Shown here: piece after piece, positions 9,141 through 25,376 of the stretch
Position numbering within the stretch: position 1 is the stretch's first letter
How the letters are laid out: every line of letters starts with the position of its first letter
The notes under the pieces: model-generated
The model's database searches: none
What the model was told of the DNA's origin: nothing
The model's input: only the letters and a program-made list of their open reading frames with translations
DNA from: Opeltia flavorubescens
Taxonomy: Eukaryota; Ascomycota; Lecanoromycetes; Teloschistales; Teloschistaceae
Assembly: GCA_000442125.1 (NCBI GenBank)
Contig: KE546978.1
Span: 682,001 to 746,000 of the forward strand
Length of the DNA stretch: 64,000 nt
Direction: 5' to 3'
Program-made: the position numbers and the translations under genes

Positions 9141-12100
9141 TAATTATTATTTAAATATTATTTAATATTTTTAAAATTATATTAAAGTTATTTTTACTTT
9201 TAATTATATAATAAAATTTACTATTATTAATTTAAAGTTTATTTTAATTATATTTTTATAATATATTAAAAATAATAATATAAAATAAATTTTAAATTAA
9301 AATAATAAATTTATTTAAAATTATTAATAATAAAGTTTTAATTCTATTTTATTATATAGTAAATAGTTATTATATACTATATTTATTTTTTATTTATTAT
9401 ATATTATATTTATTATATATATTATATTTATTTATAAATTTAATTAATATTAACTAATAATAAAATTATATAATAATAAACTTTTAATTTAATTATTTAA
9501 ATATTAAATTATTAGATTAAAGCTTTTAAAATAATAAATTTAATTTTTTTTATATATTTTTTTATATTTTATATAAAAAGATAATTTTTTAAAAATAACC
9601 GAGTATATTTATATTATAAAAGGTAAAAAATATAATTTAATCTAATTTTTATAAAATATTACTATATATTATAATATATATTATATTATATAATAATAAA
9701 TTAATTTAATATTTAAATAAACTTTAGAATTTTTTTTTTAAAATTAAAATATTTTTTTTATAGTAGTTTTAAAAGTAGCTAGTTATATTATTTTTTTAAA
9801 TTATATAATTTATTTATATTTTTTTAAAATTATTAATATAAAATTAATACTAATAAAGTTTATAAAATTATCGCTAGTTTTTAATAAAAAGCGTTTTATA
9901 TAAAAAAGATAATAAATTATTTTTAAAGTAATTAATAATAATATTAAATATAATAAAATTAAAATAGGTTAAATTTAATTATAATTAATAAATTATTATT
10001 AAAATTATTATAAAAACGGTTATTAATAAGTTTTTTAATAAATATTTTTATAATATAAATATAAATTCTAACTTTTTTTTTTTAAATTATTATAGCGGTA
10101 TTAGTAAAATTTTTATATAAAATATTATTATAATTAAACTCCGTTTATTTTTAAAAAATAGTAAAATTATTTTTATTATTATTTTTTTTAATATTATATT
10201 AATTCTATTTAATAATAGTTAAATTATTTATAATATATTTTAAATTCTATAAAATTTAATATTTAATAATATTTATAAGGTTAAAAAAAATATAATAAAA
10301 ATAAAATTCTTTTATAAAGCCGATTTAATTTTTTAAAATAAATCGATAATATAATAAAAATAGAATTTTATAATTATTAATCGAATTTTTTATAATTTAA
10401 TAAAAATTAAATCTAATATTTAATTTATAGGAAAAATAGTCTATTTTTATAGTAATTTTTATTAATATTTACTTATATAATTTAATATAAGCCCGGATTC
10501 GGTAATATAAATATATTTATAGAACTTTTTTTTTTAGAAAAATCTTTATATTTTATAATTAATAATTAATATATAGTTTTATAACTTTTTATTAAATATA
10601 TAAAGCCGTTTTAAAATAAAAAAATTTATTTAAAAAGTATTAAAAATAAATAATACTAGTATTTTTATTATAAATAAACCTAATATTAAAAAAGTATTAT
10701 AAAAATATAAATTAATTTTGAAAAATACTTTAAATAATTTAATTAAAGTTATTTATTTAAATTTTACTAATTTTAATAATAATAATAACTATTTAAAAAA
10801 GCGAGCTATTTTTATTATAATAAATATTAATATATTAAAAATTAATAATAGCTACGCGGATTTAATAAAAAGCGAGTTATATTTTAAATATAATTAAAAC
10901 TAGATATTAAAAAAAATTTTAAAAAAAAAATTCGATTTTAAATACTTCTATAATTTTAATAAAATCTTTTTTTATTATATATTTTTCGTTTTAAAATTAA
11001 TATATTTATTATATTTATTTATCTATTAATTTAAACTGTAAAAAGATATAATATTAAAAAAAAATATATACTTTAATTTTTTTTATTAATTATTATAATT
11101 TTACTTAATCTTAATTAGATAATATAAATTCGAAATTCTAGAATTAAAAGCTAAAAATAGATATAGAATTTAAAATATTTATAAAAATAAATTATATATA
11201 GCTAGTCCTTTAATAAAAGGGTCGAATTTTAACTTATACGCTTTTTTTTTAACTAGATTACCGATTTAAAAGCTAAAAAAAGATAGAAATATAGATAAAA
11301 TAGTTATTTATTTATCTTTTAATAATAGTATTTTATTTTTTTTTTAAAAAAAAAAGGAAGGTTTTATATATTAAATAATACTTAAAAGATTAAATTACGC
11401 GGTTATTAATAAAAATATATTAGTTATAATAAAATATATAAAAGTAATTTTAATTTATACTATACTAGATTTAAATTAAATTATAGTAGTATTTTTACTA
11501 ATACTCTATTATAGTTTTAAGTTAAGTTATAATATTCGAAACCGCTATTCTATATATATAAAAAAAATCCGACTAGTTAAAAAAAAATATTTAAAAAACT
11601 CGAATTTTTTATTTATATATATTATAATATATTTAACCTCCGTTTTATAAAAGAAAATTTATTATAAATAATAAATAATAAAAATAAAAACTAGACGCGT
11701 TAAATAGAAAATATTTATTTTTATATTAAAAATTACTTAAAAAACTAGATTATTAAACTCTATAACTATATTAATAATATAATATTAGCTAAAGTATAAT
11801 ATATAAATATAAATTTATATTATACCTATTATCTTTATTTATATTATTATTATTGGTTATATTTTATAAGAATTTTTAATTAAATTATATTTTTTATAAT
11901 AATTATATTATTAAATATATAATTCTATTTTAAATAATCGATATATTATTATAATAGTTAGAATTATATAATAGCTTTTATAGTCGAGTAATAAAATATA
12001 TATATACTAATATATAAAGCTCGGGTTCGATTTCTAGTAGATATTATTATACTAAATATTACTCGAAGAAATTCGAGTATATTTAATACTAGCGATAGTA

Positions 12101-15100
12101 TATAATAATTTTTTTTTATTCCGTTTTTTTCTTTAAAATTTCGCGGTAGAAAACGACTATAATAATTTAAAAAGTAGTAATTTAAAGCTAATATATTTAT
12201 AGATATAAATACTAAATAATAGTAATACTTTTATAAAATAATTAATATACTTTACTAGCGCGTAAATAAAAAGTCTAGACGCTATTATATAAAATATAAT
12301 ATAAAATAGAAAAAATAAAAAAAATATATTTAAACTCTATAAAGCTTTATATTATAAAGTTAAAAATAAATAATAAATAATAGAAGATAGAATAGTAAAT
12401 AGTAGTAGATAAATTATTAAATAATACCTTAATATTTTATAAAAAAGCGGGAAAACTCTAATACTAGGTTTTAATAAAAAGGTTTTTATTTTTTATAAAT
12501 AATCTAATTAGCTTAAATTTTATTTTAACTATTAATTTTAAAAATTTTTTATTTATATATAAATAAAAAAAGGTATAATATTAAAAAAAGATATTAAAAA
12601 GAAGTTTAGTATTAAATAATATTAAAATATTTACCCGCTTTTATATAATTTATAATTTAGCTAATATTTAATTAAAATATATAATTTAAAATATATTCGA
12701 ATATTTAGATTTAATATTTTAAAATCTATAGATAATATTATTTATTTAAAGCGTGGTTTATAAAATAAAATAACTATATATTATAAAACCTTTAAAAAAA
12801 TTTAAAATCTCTATAATTTATTTAGTATAGGTACTTCTATAAAACTTTATATATATTAATTTAAAGCGTATTTTTATAATAAAATCTTATATTAAATATA
12901 AATAATATTAGTCTATAATTTAATAAAATTATATAGCTAATTATATATTTTAAAATAATCTAAAAATTATTTAATTTTACTCGATATTAAAATATAAATA
13001 GCTTTAAAAATAAAAATTTAAAAATATAATTATAGAGTTTAATAGTTTTTAGTAATATTTTTTCTTTTTATTATATTTTTTTTTTTTTTAATTCTTTTAT
13101 TTTGATATTTAAAACTATTTATAAACTATTTTTAAATTAATTTTAAACCGTTTTTTTATTTAATTATAAAATTATCTAATTTTTTTTAATATAATTTATT
13201 AGATTTAAAACTTTATAATTACTATAAATTCTACTTCCGCGGTCTTTAATTCTACCCCTAGTCTATTTATTAAAAGTACTCGTTTATAAACGCTTATTAA
13301 AAGAGCTTAATTTCTAAAATCGGTTAGTAAATTTAATAATATAATTATTAAAATTAATAGTATTAGTATTAATATTAAAGCGAAAAGAAAAAGTAATAAA
13401 AAAAAAATTTTAAAAATATATATTATTTAATCCCTCCTACTTCGATTAAATAATAATAGGAGTCTAATTATATAGTATCTTATATTATTAAAGCTAGAGT
13501 TTAAAATTATAAAAAAAAAGTTAATTATTAATTAAAGATATAAATATTATACGCTATATAAATATAAGAGAAGAAATAATAAAAGGTTAGATAAAATATA
13601 TAAACGAAGGTAAAAGGTAAATAATAAACTATTATTATAGAAAATAGCGGATAAATAATAGCGAATAAAATAATAAAAAAGGCTTTAATTATTATAAAAC
13701 GGAATATAAAACTTATCGCTTTTTAAAATAACGAGATTATTACCCGCTATAGAAAAAAAGAAAAATACCGCTATCGCGAAGAAAAAAAAGAAGTTTATAT
13801 AATAGTAAAGAAAGATAAAAAAAAGAAAACTTTAGAAATAAAAAGAAAATATTATATAGGAATTCGCTAGTTTATATATAAAAATATTAAAATAAAGCTT
13901 TTTTTTATTAATTAATTTATTTTAGGCGAGAATAAATTTCTAATTAATTATAAATTAATAATCGAGATTAAAAACTATAAAAACGAGGTATTATATTAAT
14001 AATAGAATAGATCTTATTTATTTAATATTAACTAGTTTTTAAAATTAAATCCGGGTTAAACTATAAATTACGGTAAATAAATAAAATTAATAAAAAAAAA
14101 TAGAGCTATAATTAATTCGACGTTAATTTATTTAAAAAAAAATTTATTAAAATATTAAAAGATTAAAGGTTTAATAATAATTATAAATTTATAATTTAAA
14201 TTAAATTATAATATTTTAAATTTATATATTAATATATTAATCTCAGCTCTATATTTAATTAAAGTAACTAATATTAAAAAATTTATTTTAAAAATTTAGA
14301 TAAAATTATATTTAAAAGTTTACTATATTATTTAACCAAGTTTTCGCTATATTTTTATAGCGTTTTTATTATATTTTTACTACGATATTATTTTAATTAT
14401 AGATTATTACCTTTTTATTATTTTATATTAAAAGACTTTATTATTTTTTTAAAGTAAACTTTATTAAATTATAAATTTTATTAATAAAATAAATTTAATT
14501 AATTATATCTATTAAATAAAATAAATAAAATACCTATATAAATTTTTTTTTTATTCTTTTTTATTAAATTTATCGCTAATTATATTAAAAACTATAACTA
14601 TATTTTTTAAATTCTTTTATATTTATTTTCTAGTATAAAAATTCTTTTAAATTAGTTAATTTATAGGTTAAATAATTAATTAAACGATTATTTAATTTTT
14701 TATTTAAATAACTAGTCGATTATTTAAATATAATAATTTTATTTTTTTAAAACTTTAATTAAATATTACCGGTTATATAAAAACTAGAATAAAAAAGGTT
14801 TTTAGTCTATATATTAGCTTATAGATCGCCTAAAAAAGTTTATTTTTTACGCGTAGTAGAAACTGGTTTTAGTTATTTTTAAAAAAGGTATTAATCTTTA
14901 ACTTTATTAAATAAAAATAAATCCTATAATATAGCGTTTAAATCCGTAAATAAAGATATAAAAAGGCTATAATTAAAAATATCTTTAATATATTAAAATA
15001 ACGGTAATAATACTTTTTAATAAAATAGTAAAGTTTTTTTTAAAAAATAAAAGACTTATAGTACTTTTACGCGATAATAATAATAATTATTATTTTCTAG

Positions 15101-18100
15101 TTTTAACTATATTTAATTCGTTTATTATATACTTTTTTTATTTTATTTTAAATTATAGTTTTTTTCTTTTACTCTAATCTTTTATAATATCGAAAATTAT
15201 TCTTTTTATTAGGTTTTTTTTAATTCTAGCCTCTATTTTAATTTTTTTTTTAATATACGCCTAGTTCTAGTATTAAATCTATATTTAGATTTTATTTTAG
15301 ATTTTTTTTTAATATATTTATATTCTATTTTAGACTTTTATTTAACTATTATTCTTTTCTTTAATTCGATCTTAACTTTATTATTTAAATTAAAATCCTT
15401 TAATTCTATTTCGTTTAAATATTAATTATACTATATAATAAATATATATACCTTTTTTTTTTTTAATAAATTTAATTTTATATTTTTAAAGTATAATAAT
15501 AAACGGTTTAATTATATAATTTTATATATTATTAGATTTATTACCGTTTTTAACTTCTATACTTCTTCTTTTAGAAAAAAGGATATAATAAAAAATCGGC
15601 GATTCTAGTCTATATTATTTAGGTTCTTAAAAAAACCTTAGATATTTTTAACTCGAAGGATAAATAAATTAATAAATATATTAATATTAATAATTATCTA
15701 TTTTTTTAAAAAATATTTATATATAACTAATAATAATTAATATTAGATAGATAATATTAAATAATAATATAAAATAAAAAATAAAAAAAAAAAATATATA
15801 ATTACTTTTAAATTTATATTCTAGAATAATAAATATATCTCTACTTTTATACTAATAATTAATAGCTATAATTTTAATATTTAAAGTATATTTATTATTA
15901 AATAATAATTTTATATCTTTTAACTTTCTATAAATTTTATATAGGAGATTATTAAAATAATTTTTAATATAATTAAATAATATTATTTTTAAATCTTTAA
16001 AAAGGGCCGGATTTTTAACTATAAATATTTTTTAATAAATTTCCGCGTTTATATTATATAAGTTAAAATATAGTAAAAGAAGTTAATCTAATCTAGAAAT
16101 TATCTAAAAAAATTAAAAAAGGACTAGAACGGAAACAACTTAAAAGTAAATAAAGCCGGGTTAAAAAAATATATTAAAATATATAATTTCCTATAAAAGC
16201 GGAGGTAATAAAAAATCGAAAATAGAATTTTATATATTATAATCCGGGTAATAGCGGTATTTTATATAATTTTTATAAAAGCGACCCGATTTTAAATAAT
16301 ATATAAATTAGATAGAAAAAAATATAATAAATTATTAAAATAATAATTTTAAACCGATAAATAAAAAATTAATAAAAAGTTTTAATAAAAATTTAAAATT
16401 AACAAAAAATTTTAATATCGAAGCGATAATTTTATAAAAAATATAATAAAAATAAAAAAAAAAAAAAAAATTTATAAAAGCTAGTAAAAATATTTTTAAA
16501 GAATTTATATAAAATTAATATAAATCTTTATTAAAAGTAATTAAACGCTAGTTAAATAAATATTTAATTATTTACCTAAAAATTATAACGTTAATACCTT
16601 TTAAATTATAATTTTAATAAATAATTAAACTTTTTAATAGTTTTTAAAAATTTAGATTTTATATCTTTTTATATCTATAAACTCTATTAATAAACTTTAT
16701 AGGCCGTTTTAAAACTACTATTTTTAAAATTCTAAAATATTATTTTATAATCTAGCTTTTTATAATACTATAGAATCTTTAATAAATACAAGTATTATTT
16801 AATTTTCTATAAATATAATTAAAGCGGAAAATTTATATAGTTATTAAAATAAAAATAAAAATAAATAAAATAAATTAACGTTTAATATTAGGAGGAATTA
16901 TTAATAAAAAGAAAATTTAGAGTATTCTATAGATAAATAAATATTAAAAAAAAAATTTATAAATAAAAATAAGGTATAATTAATTATAGTTAGTATAATA
17001 AGTAAAAAAAATAATAATAGTACGTTTTACTAAATATAGTTTTTATTTGATTTATTTAAATAGTTATAGAAGTTTATAAAATTTATTATACCATTTTTTT
17101 TTTATTATAACTACCGCCGAATTTTTTAATTTTTTAAATTTATTTAAACCGGTAATATTAAATATAATAGCTTATTTAAAAAAGCGGGCTAAAATATAGT
17201 AAATAAATATAAAGCTGTTCCGAATAAAAAAATATATTAGAATCGTTTAATTATTTAAATAAATATTCGGGATTTATTTATTTAGATAAAAGATATAAAA
17301 TTAAATATAATTAATAAAAAGGAATTTTTATTTTTTATTATAATTATAACTATAATTTATACGGTTAAACCGATATAATATATATATTTTTTTATTTTTA
17401 ACTATATTTTTAAAGAACTAATTTATTTTAGTTTAATATTATTTAATATTTTATATTAAATTTTTCTATATTCGCTTAAAAGAATATAAAAAAATATAAA
17501 ATAAATTTATTAAAAAATAGTAGTATATAATAAATATTAAATATAAAAACGAAAATAATAGTATATTTAATCTATAATAAAAAATTATATTTAATATTAA
17601 TAAATATTCTAATTATATTTATTTTATTTTTTTATAAATTTTATAAAAAGTTTAACTAGCGAGGAATATTATTCCTTTTTTTTTTAATATTAGACTTTTT
17701 TAATATTTTTATTAGCGATTTTTAATTTATTCTTTATTTTAATATAGAATTTATAATTTCGATAGCTTTTATATAGTAAAATCTTTTATAAAATAAATTT
17801 AAAAATATTAATCTATTATTTTAATTTTTAAAACCTATTATTATAGTTTTTTTTAAATTTTTTAATACTTATAAATAAAATTTTATATTAGATAAAATAT
17901 TAGAAAAAAAAAATATTAAAGGTTTCTATTTTTTTAAAAATATTATTCTCTATTTTAAAAGAAGTATTAGTATTTAAAATCGGAATATAAAATAGATTAA
18001 AGAATAAAAAATATATATTAAAAATTTAAAAAAATAATTAATAGATTTTTAATTTATATATTAATATAAAATTTTTAATTTAAATAATTTTTATAATACT

Positions 18101-19149
18101 ATAATTATTTATTTTTAAAAAAATATAAATAGTTTTTATTTAATATTAGATTAGAATTTTTAAATAAATTTATAAATTATAATAATTATATAACGAAATT
18201 AAAGTAAAAATATAATTAAATTATAATATATCCCGCTAAAGCGAATAATAAAAAAAGCTAGTCTTTAATATTAATATTATAAAAGTATTCGATTTTTTTA
18301 ATTCTATTTTAATATATTTTTAATCTATTTTTATTTTATTTTATTATTATAATAAACTCCTTTATTTATTATAATCGATACTTTTAAAAAATTTTTAATT
18401 TTATAAATAAATAAAACTATTATAATCATTTTAATAGTATTATTTATTATTAAAAAACCGCGACGTTAAAAACGTATATATAATATATTAGGCGGTATTA
18501 TAGTATAAAATAATATTAAACTATATATTTTTTTATTTATAATTTTTTTTCTATTAATTAAACAAGTTTTAAAAATTTTTTTAGAAATTTATATTAATAT
18601 CCGCCGAATTTTAAATAAAATACGCTATATAAATAATATAAATAAAAATATTTTTAATAAAATAAAAACTCTAGTTTAATATTTTAATATTTAATTAATT
18701 AATATTTTTAATAATATAACCGAGGTTTAGTATATAATATAAATAGTATTTAATACTATAACGGAATTTTAATAATTAATTTAAATAGTTTTTAAAATAT
18801 TATAGTAATTTAATAAATAGAAATCTAATTTAATATAATAGTAAAATTAAATTCGCTTTTTAAAATATAATTATTTTAATTATAAAATTATAATAAAATA
18901 TAAAATCTCGGTTTTAAATAAAATTTATATATTTCTTTAAGTATTATTACTATTAGAAATAATAAAATCTTTATTTCTATCTAATATTAAACCTAACTTA
19001 TATTTTAATAAAATATTAGATTATATTTAAAATACGTTTTAAACCTACTTTTATTAATATATTTTTATAATTTAAATTAATAATAATCCTTTAATACGAA
19101 CTAATATTATATTCTAATTTTTATATTATTATTATAGCTATAATATTTA

Positions 19150-19990
19150 ATTATTTAGATATTAGCTTTTCGAGTAGTATTTAATACGAAGATCTTCTTT
19201 TTAATTTAATAAAAAGTAGAGAATTAATTTAAAGCTTATTATTATATTAATATAAAAAAAATAATCGATAAAATATTATTACCGATCTACTTTACTACTA
19301 TTTATATAGTTAACTAGAAGTTTATTAATATAAAAAAGCGTAGAAAATCTCGGAATAATATCTATAAAAAATAGTAAAAAGAAATAAATAAAAATATTAT
19401 TCTTTTTTTAAAATCTATAAAGGCGTTTAAAATATATAAAAATAATAAAGCTATTAAATTTAAAAATAATACTACCTTTTATTATTATATTATTATTAAT
19501 AAAGTATTATTATTAACTATTTTAATTAAATTAAAACGTTTAAAGTTTTTATTTTTTTTTATTAATACTATAAATAGTATTAATTTTACCGTTAGTATAT
19601 TCTTTTTTAAATAATATATCTTTTTTATTATTAATAATAGATATTTACTTTTTTAGTAAAACTAGAGTATTTATATATTATTTAGCTATTAAACCAATTT
19701 AAATTATATAAATAAAAACCGTTTATTAATAAGTAGGTAGGAATTTAAATTTATTAGATATTTTTAAATTAATAGACCTTTTTATATATATTCGAAATTG
19801 TTTTAATAGATATAGATTTAAATAAAAAACGCGAGTAAAAAATAGATTATAATATAAATCAATAATATAATAAATCTATAAAAATTAATAATTAGAATAT
19901 TTATTAAAAGTTAGAAAAAATTATATTAAAAAATATAAATATATTATTTATACTATTTCTATTTTTATTATTAGAAAGCTTACTAGTTTT
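19150..19990. repeat. internal segment related to 24130-24850 (copy A)
   Basis: Boundaries approximate. Shares ordered landmarks with the second segment about 5 kb away: a CTTCTTTTTAAT-like stretch, AGTAGAGAATT, TTATTATTATAT, then AGTTTATTAATATAAAA, followed further on by a TAGATT...AAAATTA..AGAAG/AAA..TATATTAAA block. Both are in the same orientation. Probably two diverged, RIP-mutated copies of one gene-like module. Low-complexity AT sequence makes chance similarity a real risk. Confidence 0.4.
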
Positions 19991-21070
19991 ATTATTTTTA
20001 AGCCGGTTATATATATAACGCCGTATTTATAAGTTATAATAGCTTTTAAAACCGTAGAAAAATATATTTTTATTCTAGCTTTATTTATTATAAAAAAATA
20101 AAAAGAGATATTTAAATAATATATAATAGGAATATTAAAAAGAAATCTATTATAAAATACTATTATAGATTTATTAAATAAATATATATTAATTAAAACG
20201 CTGAAAAATATTATTATTATATTAATATAATAACCTTATTTAATATAAGCTTAATATATATTTTATATTCTTTTTTAAATTTAAAAAAAATTATATTATA
20301 TTAAATTAAATATTAAATTAGAATTAAATATTTATTTAATTTACCGTTTAGTATATATATATAATATAATATTTAAATTATTCTCCTTTATAATATTTTA
20401 AAATAATTATAAAATTCGAATATTAATTCCGATTTATTTTTAATAGAGATAATAATATATAAAAATAATAATTTTATAAAAATTTTTAAATTTATAGTAA
20501 CTAGTAGTCCTTTTATACTTATAATAAGTTTTTATTAAATTTTTAATATATTTTCGCTATAAATTTATTAATTTCTTATAAAGGTTTAATTATATATATA
20601 TTTATATTAAATATATTAATTATATAATTTATTTATTTAAAAAGGGTATAAAAGTTTTTAAAATTATTTTTAATAAAATATATATATTAATAAATTAAAT
20701 TTAAAATATTTAATTAATATCTTTTTAAATCTTTTATTAATTATATATATTTTATATAAATATTGCTTTTATTACTATATATCTCGCGTAGTATTAATAC
20801 TTTTTTTCGCCTTTAACCTTCTACTTTTAATATTTAAAGTCCGGTAATTAGTAATAGTTTATATACCTACTATTTATTCTAAATTTAATATAGTATTTAT
20901 ATTAAATTTTAAAATCTAATATAAATTTCTATTTTTATTACTTTAAAGTCCCTAATATATAAAAGGAATTTACTAGTTAAAGCTTTTTTTAATTATTAAT
21001 AATATAATATTAAAAGCATTTTATAATATTTATAAATATTTAACTTTTTAATTAATTCCGATTTTTACTA

Positions 21071-21310
21071 GTATAATATTTTTTTTAGTTTTTTTTAAAT
21101 AATTATAGTTTCTTTTTTTTAAATAATACTCCTCCGTTAATATTTATTTAATTTTTATCTATATTTTTATTTATTTTTAAAGCTAGTAGTAGCTTTTTTT
21201 AATTATTTTAATTTCTTTTTCTTAAATAATACTCCCTTATTAATATTTACTTAATTTTTATTTATATTTTTATTTATTTTCGGAGCTAGTAATAGTTTTT
21301 TAAAATTATT
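21071..21310. repeat. two-copy tandem repeat, period about 103 bp, inside the giant element
   Basis: The unit starting AAATAATACTCC at 21121 recurs at 21224 and the two stay alignable without gaps for about 78 bp, ending in AGCTAGTARTAG. Differences I can see are transitions, so the duplication predates RIP. Confidence 0.55.
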
Positions 21311-24129
21311 CTATAGTTTTAACTTTAATTTTAATTATTATTAAAAGATTTAAACGAGCGATTATATTTTATTATAATACTATTCTATACTATTTATATA
21401 TAAAAAGAACCTTTATAAAAAAACCTTTACTAATTTTTATTAAAAAGGATTTCTTTTAAATAAAATATTAAAATTTATTTTTTAATCTATTTATAGCGGG
21501 ATATAATTTAATAAAATTTTAAATATAATATTATAAATAAAGCTTTAAATTTTTCTAAAAAAATACCTTTTATTATATAAATAAATTCGAATTTTTATAG
21601 TAAAAAACTAGTTTAACTACTAGTTTTAATATAATAATTATAATATATTTTATAAAAATTTAAAAAGAGTTTTTTATTATAATTTTATAATTTTTTTTAT
21701 TTAACTTTCTTTTTTATTTATTTAACTCGATATTATTAATATTATTTTTATTATACTATATCCGGTATTATATTTTAATAAATATTAAAGATATATTATT
21801 AATTATATCCGGGATAATATAAAAGTAGATAATATCCGATAATTTTTTAATAATCGATTTTTTATTTATATTTTTAAATATACTTTTAACTAGTATTTAA
21901 AATAATAGAATTTATATAAATTTCTAAAAATCGAAAAATCGGACGATTTAATATAATATATAATATTTTTCTATTTTTATATTTATTTTAATAATAAAGT
22001 AATATTTTATATTTTATATAAAGAAAGCTAGCCGATATTTAATAGAACTTTTATATAATATCGTCTAAATTTAAATTTATCTTAAAAGATAATTTTAATA
22101 AAAAAACGAAATATAATAAATTTATAAATATTTAAATTATTATAAAAAAAATTTAAAAAAAGCGTTATATAAAATTATAAAAAAAATAGACTATTCGATT
22201 ATTTTTATATAATAGGCTATTAAATATAGAAATATAGCCTTTTAATAATAAATATTTTATTTTTATATTAACCCGCTATAAAAATAGATTTTATTAATAA
22301 TATCGGCTTCTTATACCGGAATATATAGAATAGCGCGGTAAAAAAATTTAATAAAAAAAAGGAGAATTTATTTTATTTAGGCTTAATACTATATAATTTC
22401 TTAATAAATATAATAAATTTAGAAATTATAAAATTAAAATATATATTATTATTAATAGATATTTCTATTATTTATTATAGATTTATATTAAATATATAGT
22501 TTATATTTAAATTAATATTCTTTAATAGTATTTTAATTATATCTAGTTTTTAGAATTTATTTTTTATATAATTCGGACGGATTATAGAAGCGAAACCGGG
22601 TTAATAGTATAAATATATTATTAATTATATTAATTAATAAATTTTAGTATATAATTTTTAAATTATTATAAATATAGTATTAATACTATAAATATAAAAA
22701 TAAAAAGATAATAAAATAAATTTATAGATATCTATAAGTTCCGCTAATAAATATAATATATTAATCTATCTAGTTATAATATAGCGTTTATATTATATAA
22801 ATCTATTTTCGATTTTTTTAAAAAGAAGGTTTTTTTAGTAATAACCGCCTAGAAAATTAAATTACTTTTCTAGCTATTTATTTATATATTATTCGCTTTA
22901 AGATTAATAAATTTATAAAACTATAGAATATATATTAAATAAAATTATAAAAGTATTGTTTAAATATAATATTTAGATATTTATAGAAATTATATTATTA
23001 TAATATAGGATTTACTAAAAATTATATTTATTTATTTATTAATAATAAATTTAAAAAATTTTAATAAAATATATAAAAATTCGATAAATCTATTTTTTTA
23101 AATATTAAAAAACTATTTAAAATTAATTTCTAAATATAAACAACTACTTTCCTTAATTAATATTAGATTAGTATATTAACTAGCTTATAATATTAGGTTT
23201 TAATTTTATATAACTACCGTTAATTTTAAAATAAAAATATATAATATTTTATAAAAACTATTATCTCGCTTTTTAAAATATTATTTATAAGTATATATAT
23301 AACGGCTAATTACTTCTACTTAGGTTTTTAAATAAACTAGAAGGTATATAAAATTAGTAGCTATAAAATCTAGCGTAATTCTATATTTTACGATTAGAAT
23401 TAATATTATAAAATAATCGATTAATATTAAATATTATAACTTTATATATTATATATATCTAATTATAACTTTTTTTTTAATTATAAAATTTAGAAACGGA
23501 ATAATAATAAAATTAATAGTAAATAAATAAAATAGGTACTACTTAATAAATAAAAATCTAGAAAATTAATAAAGCCTTTTTAAATTTTAGAATATTAATA
23601 AAACTAGGTAAAATAATAGAATAATTATAGTAGTTTTTTTTTATTACCTAGCTATAAATTTATCTTAAATACTTTTAATTTATAAAAATTTTAAAAAATT
23701 AATTAGATTAAATATATTATAAATAATATTTACTATTTTATAAAAAAAAACTTTTTATAATTTTATAATAGGTTTTAAATATAATATTTAAAATTATATT
23801 AAAAATTTATTAAAAATCTATTTAATATATAATAAAATATTAATAATTATAAATTTTATTTTAATTAATATTTAGTTAAAATAATATATAATTATATTAT
23901 TAATTTATTATTAATTATCTTTTATAATTTAATAATTATAATATTTTAGTACAATTCTATTTTAATTTATTTCTATTTTATTTTTTTATATTTATAAATA
24001 TATATAATAAACTAAAATTAAACGTTATCTAAAAAAGTTTATATTCGAATTATAATAAAAATATTTAAGTTTTTTTTTAATAGGATATAGAATAAAAGAA
24101 AAGCTATTATCTATTAATAGGTTAGTTAT

Positions 24130-24850
24130 TATATATACTATTATTATATTAATAAAATCTAATTCTTTAGCCGCTAGCTTTTTAAATAACACGAAAATCG
24201 TCTTTTTAATATAAAGTAGAGAATTTATCTAAAACCTATTATTATATAACTATATTTAGACTATTACTAGAAAAATTAACTAAAAGTTTATTAATATAAA
24301 ATAATAATACTTTAAAATAATAGGACTACTAAATATAAATATAATACTATTTTTTATTATTATATTATTATAAATAAAATTATTAATAAAATATTTTTAT
24401 TAACCTTTTACTAAAAATTAAAATTCTATAATTTTTTAAATTTTAGCTTTTTTATTATTATAATTATTGATTTTTAAAACTTTAATTATATAATTAGTAC
24501 GTTTTTTTTTAAACGATTATTTTTTATTATATTTAATAACAGTCGCTTCTTTTTTTAATAAAAAAATAAAACTTTTATATTTTTTAATAATCTAAATAAA
24601 GTTAATAAAAAAAGTTTTTTAATAAATAAATAGAAGTTTAAACCGCTAGAGATTTTAAAATTAAAAAAAACTTTAATATATTAATAAAATCGGTTTAATA
24701 AATTTAGGCTAAATTAAAAAATATAGATAAATATTAAGTTATAATATAGATTAATAGGGTAATAGATTTAAAAAAATAAATAGTTAAAATATATATTAAA
24801 AATTAGAAGAAGCTATATTAAATAATTTCGGTTCGATATATATATACGGT
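24130..24850. repeat. internal segment related to 19150-19990 (copy B)
   Basis: Partner of the 19150-19990 segment; same landmark order (CGTCTTTTTAAT, AGTAGAGAATT, CCTATTATTATATAA, AGTTTATTAATATAAAA). Boundaries approximate, and identity is modest because RIP has altered both. Confidence 0.4.
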
Positions 24851-25376
24851 TATATAGTAGTAATAGCTATAAAGGCGAATTATTATAATAAACGATATAT
24901 TAAAATTAATATAATTAATATAATTAAAATAAATAGAATTAATAAACTTTTCGCGTATATTAAAATAAATTAAATATTTAAATATTTATTAATAATTTAA
25001 TTTTATTTATTAAACTATCTATTTTTTTATAATTATCTATTTTAGTAATAATTATAAATTTAAGTAATTTTATTATCTATAAACTATATATAATATTTAT
25101 TTTTTACTACTCGCTATTTATTTATATAAATAATAATAGTTTTACTAATAATAATAATATTAATAGAATTCTAAATAAAAAAAAAAATATTTATATTAAT
25201 TTAAATATTATTTAAATTTTTTTAAACGATATTTAATACGGATACTTTTATTAAAATTCGAATCTAAATATTCCGGGTTTTTATATAAATATCTTACTAT
25301 TAGATTATAAAGGCGCGATATAAATTTATTTTTATATTTATTAAAGTATTTATTAATATTATTAAATCTTTTAATT

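Noticed and set aside
11940-12060. tRNA-like stretch with GGGTTCGATTTC near 12020
   Set aside because: It resembles a B box, but no convincing acceptor-stem pairing or A box could be matched, and the surrounding sequence is RIP-mutated. Could be a decayed tRNA or SINE head; not supportable.
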